Shown here: positions 60,250-64,000 of the stretch, one piece after another
How positions within the stretch are numbered: position 1 is the stretch's first letter
How the letters are laid out: each line of letters opens with the position of its first letter
Origin: JAFIEN01 sp051859505
Lineage (GTDB): Bacteria; Pseudomonadota; Alphaproteobacteria; Rhodobacterales; Rhodobacteraceae
DNA: 64,000 nucleotides
NCBI GenBank assembly: GCA_051859505.1
Contig: JBHYFN010000005.1
Location: 57,555 to 121,554 of the forward strand
Reading direction: 5' to 3'
Made by a program: the position numbers and the translations under genes
The notes under the pieces: model-generated
Told to the model about the DNA's origin: nothing
The model's input: the letters and a program-made list of their open reading frames with translations, nothing else
The model's database searches: none

Positions 60250-60346
60250 CCTGACCGGACGATGCGGCGGCCGCCTTGCGCGGGCCGGGGGCGCAGGCTA
60301 AACCCCGCTGCAATCCGATAGACCGGCTGATCCACGGGAACCCTTC

Positions 60347-61474
60347 ATGCGCACCGAGACGCGAGACACCATCGCCGCGATCCAGAAATCCATCTCGCTG
60401 GTGGCCCAGCGGATGGGCCGCGAGACGGCGAAATACCGGCTCGAGGAATTCAACGCGCGGGTCGAGGATCCGACGCTCTGGGACAATCCCGAGGCCGCGC
60501 AAAAGCTGATGCGCGACCGGCAGGTGCTGGTTGACAAGATCGCCATGGTCGAGGCGCTGGAACGCGACCTGACCGACAATGTCGAGCTGATCGAACTGGG
60601 CGAGGCCGAGGGCGATGCCGAGGTCGTGACCGAGGCCGAAGAGGCGCTGCGCGCCCTGCGCGAGAAGGCCGCCCAGAAGGAAATCGAGGCGCTGCTGGAC
60701 GGCGAGGCCGATGGCAACGACACTTTCCTTGAAATCAACTCGGGCGCGGGCGGTACCGAAAGCTGCGACTGGGCCGCGATGCTGGCGCGGATGTATGTCC
60801 GCTGGGCCGAGGCGCATGGCTATACGGTGGAGCTGCAATCCGAAAGCGCGGGCGAAGAGGCGGGGATCAAGTCGGCCTCCTACAAGATCAGCGGGCATAA
60901 TGCCTATGGCTGGCTGAAATCCGAAAGCGGGGTGCATCGGCTTGTCCGCATCTCGCCCTATGACTCTGCGGCGCGGCGGCACACCTCTTTCTGTTCGGTC
61001 TGGGTCTATCCGGTGGTCGATGACAACATCGAGATCGAGGTGCAGGACAAGGACATCCGGATCGACACCTTCCGCTCTTCGGGCGCGGGTGGGCAGCATG
61101 TGAACAAGACCGACTCGGCGGTGCGGATCACCCACTTCCCGACCGGGATCGTGGTGACAAGCTCCGAGAAATCGCAGCACCAGAACCGCGATATCGCGAT
61201 GAAGGCGCTGAAATCGCGGCTCTACCAGATGGAGCTCGACAAGCGCAACGCCGCCATCAACGAGGCGCATGAGGCCAAGGGCGATGCCGGCTGGGGCAAC
61301 CAGATCCGCTCTTACGTCCTGCAGCCCTACCAGATGGTCAAGGATCTGCGCACCGGACACGAGACCTCGGACACGCAAGGGGTGCTGGATGGCGATCTTG
61401 ACGGGTTCATGGCCGCGACGCTGGCGATGAATGTCTCGGGCAAGAGCCGGGCCGAGGCGCTGGCGGAAGAGTGA
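60347..61474 (+). CDS. prfB: peptide chain release factor 2
   Basis: Terminates translation at UGA and UAA. The 375 residues include the GGQ peptidyl-hydrolysis motif (G248-G249-Q250 in SSGAGGQHVNKTDSAVR). The stop-codon recognition tripeptide reads S203-P204-Y205, where the E. coli motif is SPF. The N-terminal coiled coil is present. No in-frame UGA or frameshift site is found, so it lacks the E. coli-type autoregulatory frameshift. The last codon overlaps the next gene. Confidence 0.95.
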   Translation: MRTETRDTIAAIQKSISLVAQRMGRETAKYRLEEFNARVEDPTLWDNPEAAQKLMRDRQVLVDKIAMVEALERDLTDNVELIELGEAEGDAEVVTEAEEALRALREKAAQKEIEALLDGEADGNDTFLEINSGAGGTESCDWAAMLARMYVRWAEAHGYTVELQSESAGEEAGIKSASYKISGHNAYGWLKSESGVHRLVRISPYDSAARRHTSFCSVWVYPVVDDNIEIEVQDKDIRIDTFRSSGAGGQHVNKTDSAVRITHFPTGIVVTSSEKSQHQNRDIAMKALKSRLYQMELDKRNAAINEAHEAKGDAGWGNQIRSYVLQPYQMVKDLRTGHETSDTQGVLDGDLDGFMAATLAMNVSGKSRAEALAEE

Positions 61475-62040
61475 CCGGCCCCGGCCCGCTTCGCCTGCAT
61501 ATCACCGGCGCGGCGGGCTCGGGCGCGACGACCCTGGGGGCCGCCCTGGCAAAGGCGCTGCCCCTGGCCCATCTTGATACCGACGATTTCTACTGGGAAG
61601 CGACGGACCCGCCCTTCACCCGGTCGCGCCCCGTGCCCGAACGGCTGCGCCGCATCAGTGAGGCGCAGGAGAGGGCCGAAGCGCAGGAGGGGGGATGGGT
61701 GCTGTCGGGCTCGGCCGATCCCTGGGGCGATCCGGTGCTGCGGGATCTGTCGCTGGTGATCTTTCTGCGGCTGGCCACTCCGCTGCGCCTTGCCCGGCTG
61801 CGCCGGCGCGAGGCGGCGCGCTTTGGCGAAAGGATCCTGCCCGGGGGCGACATGGCCCGGATCCACGGGGCCTTTCTGGACTGGGCGGCCGGCTATGACG
61901 ATCCCTATTTCGGCAAGCGCAGCCTGGCACGGCACCGCAACTGGCTGGCAGGGCAGGGGGCCCCGGTGATCGAACTGGACGGGGCGGACCCGGTCGAGGC
62001 GCTGGTGGCGCGGGTCAGGGCGGCGCTCGAGATGGGTTGA
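61471..62040 (+). CDS. P-loop kinase-like protein with variant Walker A
   Basis: A 189-residue NTPase-fold protein similar to small adenylate/shikimate-kinase-like proteins. The phosphate-binding loop reads GAAGSGATT (residues 13-21), lacking the usual GK[ST] lysine. A GSG-TT loop is typical of one uncharacterised branch of this fold. HLDTDDFYWEATDPPFT and the LID-like RLRRREAARFGERILPGGDM are typical of the same group. Substrate unknown. GTG start overlaps the prfB stop (GTGA), so it is coupled to prfB. Confidence 0.8.
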   Translation: MTGPGPLRLHITGAAGSGATTLGAALAKALPLAHLDTDDFYWEATDPPFTRSRPVPERLRRISEAQERAEAQEGGWVLSGSADPWGDPVLRDLSLVIFLRLATPLRLARLRRREAARFGERILPGGDMARIHGAFLDWAAGYDDPYFGKRSLARHRNWLAGQGAPVIELDGADPVEALVARVRAALEMG

Positions 62041-62074
62041 CGGGATTGCTTGACGGGATTTCTTGACAGGGGCG
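62037..62074 (+). repeat. 13-bp tandem repeat carrying TTGAC hexamers
   Basis: TTGACGGGATTGC, TTGACGGGATTTC and a partial TTGACAGGGG. It begins at the stop codon of the kinase-like gene. The third unit provides TTGACA (62063-62068) spaced 17 nt from AGGATG, a possible promoter for the DUF2189 gene. Confidence 0.75.
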
Positions 62075-62120
62075 GTGTCCTGGGCAGGATGAAATCGTCC
62101 CGGAGGAGGAGGAGCCTCGG

Positions 62121-62921
62121 ATGACCGATCTGCCCCAACCGCCGGGCGCGTCCGAGGCGCCGGCGGCCTCGCCTCTGCCCGAGGTGATGGACCTGAGGCT
62201 GGCCGATCTTCGGGCGGCGCTTCTCGCGGGCCTGTCCGATTTCCGCAATGCGCCGCAATTCGGGCTGTTCTTCAGCGCGGTCTATGTGGTGGGCGGGTTC
62301 CTGATGGTCTGGTTGGGGGCCGGTCATGTGACCTGGACGCTGGCGACAAGCCTGGGCTTTCCGCTGGCCGCGCCCTTTGCGGCGGTGGGGCTTTACGAGG
62401 TTTCGCGCCGGCGCGAGGCGGGGCAGCGGCTGGACTGGGGCGCGGTGCTGGGCGTGGTCTGGGCCGAACGCGGGCGGCAGATCCCGTGGATGGGGGCGAT
62501 CATCGTGATCTATTTCCTGTTCTGGACCTTTCTGGCGCATATGATCTTTGCGCTGTTCATGGGGCCCTCGGCGGTGGTCAATATCTCGGTCAGCTACGAG
62601 ATGTTCCTGACGCGGCAGGGGCTGACGATGATCGCGGTCGAGATGGCGGTGGGCGGCGTGCTGGCGTTCCTTCTGTTCTCGATGACGGTGGTCAGCCTGC
62701 CGCTTCTGCTGGACAAGGAGGTGGATTTCGTCTCGGCCATGCTGCTGTCGATCCGGACGGTGCGCGAGAATGCGGCCGTCATGGCGCTCTGGGCGCTTGT
62801 CATCGCGGTGCTGACACTGCTGGCGCTGGTGCCCTGGTTCCTCGGGCTCTTCGTGGTGCTGCCGGTTCTGGGCCATGCGACATGGCATCTGTATCGCCGC
62901 GCCCTGGTGGCGGAAACGTAA
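62121..62921 (+). CDS. DUF2189 membrane protein
   Basis: A 266-residue integral membrane protein of the DUF2189 family. After a Pro/Ala-rich N-terminus, LADLRAALLAGLSDFRNAPQ precedes about six transmembrane segments (about 47-64, 72-90, 120-145, 170-195, 220-245 and a last one before the C-terminus). Family function is unknown. A GGAGGAGGAG site lies upstream of the ATG. It is followed by a large inverted repeat, then convergent bactofilin. Confidence 0.85.
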   Translation: MTDLPQPPGASEAPAASPLPEVMDLRLADLRAALLAGLSDFRNAPQFGLFFSAVYVVGGFLMVWLGAGHVTWTLATSLGFPLAAPFAAVGLYEVSRRREAGQRLDWGAVLGVVWAERGRQIPWMGAIIVIYFLFWTFLAHMIFALFMGPSAVVNISVSYEMFLTRQGLTMIAVEMAVGGVLAFLLFSMTVVSLPLLLDKEVDFVSAMLLSIRTVRENAAVMALWALVIAVLTLLALVPWFLGLFVVLPVLGHATWHLYRRALVAET

Positions 62922-62927
62922 CGGGGC

Positions 62928-62983
62928 GCGTGGGCTTTGCCCACCCTACACCCTTTGCCGGTAGGGTGGGCGAAGCCCACGGC
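62928..62983. repeat. inverted pair of the GTGGGC palindromic repeat (large hairpin)
   Basis: Left copy GTGGGCTTTGCCCACCCTAC (within 62928-62949) and right copy GTAGGGTGGGCGAAGCCCAC (62961-62980) are complementary over 20 bp with one mismatch and an 11-nt loop. Each half also forms its own GTGGGC/GCCCAC mini-hairpin. It sits between the convergent DUF2189 and bactofilin genes and likely acts as a terminator for both. Same repeat as inside pdhB and pdhC. Confidence 0.9.
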
Positions 62984-63025
62984 ACCCCATCAGCGCCCGA
63001 TCTGCCGACCGGGCGCAAGCGCCGA

Positions 63026-63502
63026 TCACATCTCGCTGGCCGAGGGCCTCGGAAGGGTCTTGGTCGTCGCGTTCAGCGGATCTTCCTGACGCTGGACCGA
63101 GCCTTCGAAATGGGCGCCGGATTCGATGGCGATGGTCTTGTGGATGATGTCGCCCTCGACCCGCGCGGTCGAGGTCAGCCGCACCTTCAAGCCCCGCACC
63201 CGGCCGATGATCCGGCCGTTGATCACCACGTCATCGGCCACAAGCTCGCCCTTCACGGTGGCCCCTTCGCCGATGGTCAGCAGATGGGCGCGGATATCGC
63301 CATCGACCTGGCCCTCGATCTGGATATCGCCGGTGGTCTTGAGATTGCCCTTCACATGCAGATCCGACGACAGGATCGACGCACCCGGTTTCGGCCTGGC
63401 CGCAGCGGGGCGCATGTCACCGGCGGGGGCTGCCACGCTGGTCGATGCCGCGGGCTCGACAGCTTTGGGCCCGGGTTCGTTGATTTTGCTCTTAGAAAAC
63501 AT
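63026..63502 (-). CDS. bactofilin
   Basis: A 158-residue polymer-forming cytoskeletal protein. A Pro/Ala-rich N-terminal tail is followed by the DUF583 beta-helix (about 40-135): SILSSDLHVKGNLKTTGDIQ, GQVDGDIRAHLLTIGEGATV and GELVADDVVINGRIIGRVRG. The repeat of glycine-turn strands gives self-polymerising filaments at the membrane, often guiding cell-wall enzymes. Its ATG lies 11 nt inside the end of the upstream M23 peptidase gene. Confidence 0.95.
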   Translation of the reverse strand: MFSKSKINEPGPKAVEPAASTSVAAPAGDMRPAAARPKPGASILSSDLHVKGNLKTTGDIQIEGQVDGDIRAHLLTIGEGATVKGELVADDVVINGRIIGRVRGLKVRLTSTARVEGDIIHKTIAIESGAHFEGSVQRQEDPLNATTKTLPRPSASEM

Positions 63503-64000
63503 CTCTTCCAGCTCTTATATAGATCATCGGATCGATGGGCTGACCGCCGACGCGCACTTCATAGTGAAGATGCGGTCCGGTCGAGCGCCCTGAATTGCCA
63601 ATATCACCGATCCGCTCCCCTTGCGAGACCCTTTGGCCCACGTTCACCCGAATGGCATTGAGATGCGCATAGCGCGTCTCGATCCCGAACTCGTGCTGGA
63701 TACGGATCAGCCGGCCATAGCCCGACTGCCAGCCGGCAAAGATCACCACGCCGTCGCCCGTGGCATAGACCGGCGTGCCGATCGGTGCGGCGAAATCGGT
63801 ACCGGCGTGCAGCCTGCCCCAGCGCGTTCCGAAGCCCGAGGTCAGGCGATAGGAATCCTTGACCGGCATGGCGAAGGGCGCGCGTTCGGCCGCGATGCGG
63901 TAGAGGTTGATCTGATCCATCGAATTGAGGATCGCATTGGCGCGTTCGCTGTCGGGATCGGGCTCTCCGGTCGAGGTCGTGAACTGCAGCGGCATCAGCG
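63492..64000 (-). CDS. M23-family (LytM) peptidase, C-terminal part
   Basis: Peptidoglycan endopeptidase. The frame is open to the right edge, so the N-terminal part is missing and the ATG at 63995 is probably internal. The LytM zinc-site motif is GRLHAGTDFAAPIGTPVY, with the HxH motif at TGPHLHYEVRVGGQPIDP. The C-terminus ends RAGRDVF. The overlap with bactofilin is a conserved arrangement; bactofilins commonly direct M23 peptidases. Confidence 0.92.
   Translation of the reverse strand, partial: LMPLQFTTSTGEPDPDSERANAILNSMDQINLYRIAAERAPFAMPVKDSYRLTSGFGTRWGRLHAGTDFAAPIGTPVYATGDGVVIFAGWQSGYGRLIRIQHEFGIETRYAHLNAIRVNVGQRVSQGERIGDIGNSGRSTGPHLHYEVRVGGQPIDPMIYIRAGRDVF

Noticed and set aside
60347..61474. 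Programmed frameshift in prfB
   Set aside because: I looked for an early in-frame UGA with a CUU-UGA slip site, as in E. coli. The frame is continuous.

Overview
The window is chromosomal DNA of a Rhodobacterales alphaproteobacterium (Rhodobacter-like). The reasons are very high G+C with strong GC bias at third codon positions, a complete Rhodobacter capsulatus-type gene transfer agent (GTA) cluster followed by cysE, an E1-beta pyruvate dehydrogenase subunit carrying its own lipoyl domain, and an Hda-type DnaA regulator next to a PerM-family gene. I see no rRNA, transposase, integrase or CRISPR array. Nearly every gene is intact. The genes truncated by the window are a DUF2312 protein at the left edge and an M23 peptidase at the right edge.

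Layout. (1) 0-7.4 kb: DUF2312 tail, an unknown gene with a 12-nt homopolymer, a membrane protein, then the fatty-acid block fabD-fabG-acpP-fabF with mltG coupled to fabF. (2) 7.5-21.8 kb: GTA genes g1 to g15 in canonical order (terminase, portal, protease, capsid, adaptors, tail tube, chaperones, tape measure, baseplate/hub, peptidase, megatron), then a small conserved gene and cysE. (3) 23.1-28.4 kb, mostly minus strand: carboxymuconolactone decarboxylase-like protein, pdhA-pdhB-pdhC, a lipoprotein and an FtsB/DivIC-like protein. (4) 28.6-34.3 kb: class I aldolase, a large exported protein, pgk, a tandem cyclophilin pair and a locally AT-richer stretch with an orphan secreted protein. (5) 34.5-41.1 kb: lipoprotein, HerA-like ATPase, tRNA-Tyr, rRNA 2'-O-methyltransferase, CoA-binding protein, TerB-DnaJ protein, EEP-family hydrolase and an exported helical protein. 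(6) 41.1-48.4 kb: ppx-ppk, hdaA-perM and proS. (7) 48.5-54.5 kb: ThuA-like protein, a pqiA-pqiA-pqiB-pqiC envelope lipid-transport operon and a TbpB-like lipoprotein. (8) 54.7-64 kb: a persulfide dioxygenase-SulP operon behind a palindromic operator, PBP1A, prfB, a P-loop kinase-like protein, a DUF2189 membrane protein, bactofilin and the M23 peptidase.

The genes are largely housekeeping: lipid synthesis, peptidoglycan synthesis (mltG, PBP1A, M23/bactofilin), central carbon (pdh, pgk, fba), polyphosphate turnover and replication control. The GTA cluster is the only phage-derived system, and it looks complete and under coding constraint.

The most unusual signals lie between or at the edges of genes. 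The GTA tail-tube protein has an Asp/Gly-rich C-terminal extension. A dispersed palindromic repeat occurs in-frame in the linkers of both PdhB and PdhC and again as an intergenic inverted pair. A family of paired AATTT-core palindromes sits at gene ends. Different degenerate minisatellites of about 10-16 bp occupy many intergenic gaps. The acpP leader can form two mutually exclusive hairpins. I did not find an unambiguous new multi-gene system; these are the best candidates for follow-up.
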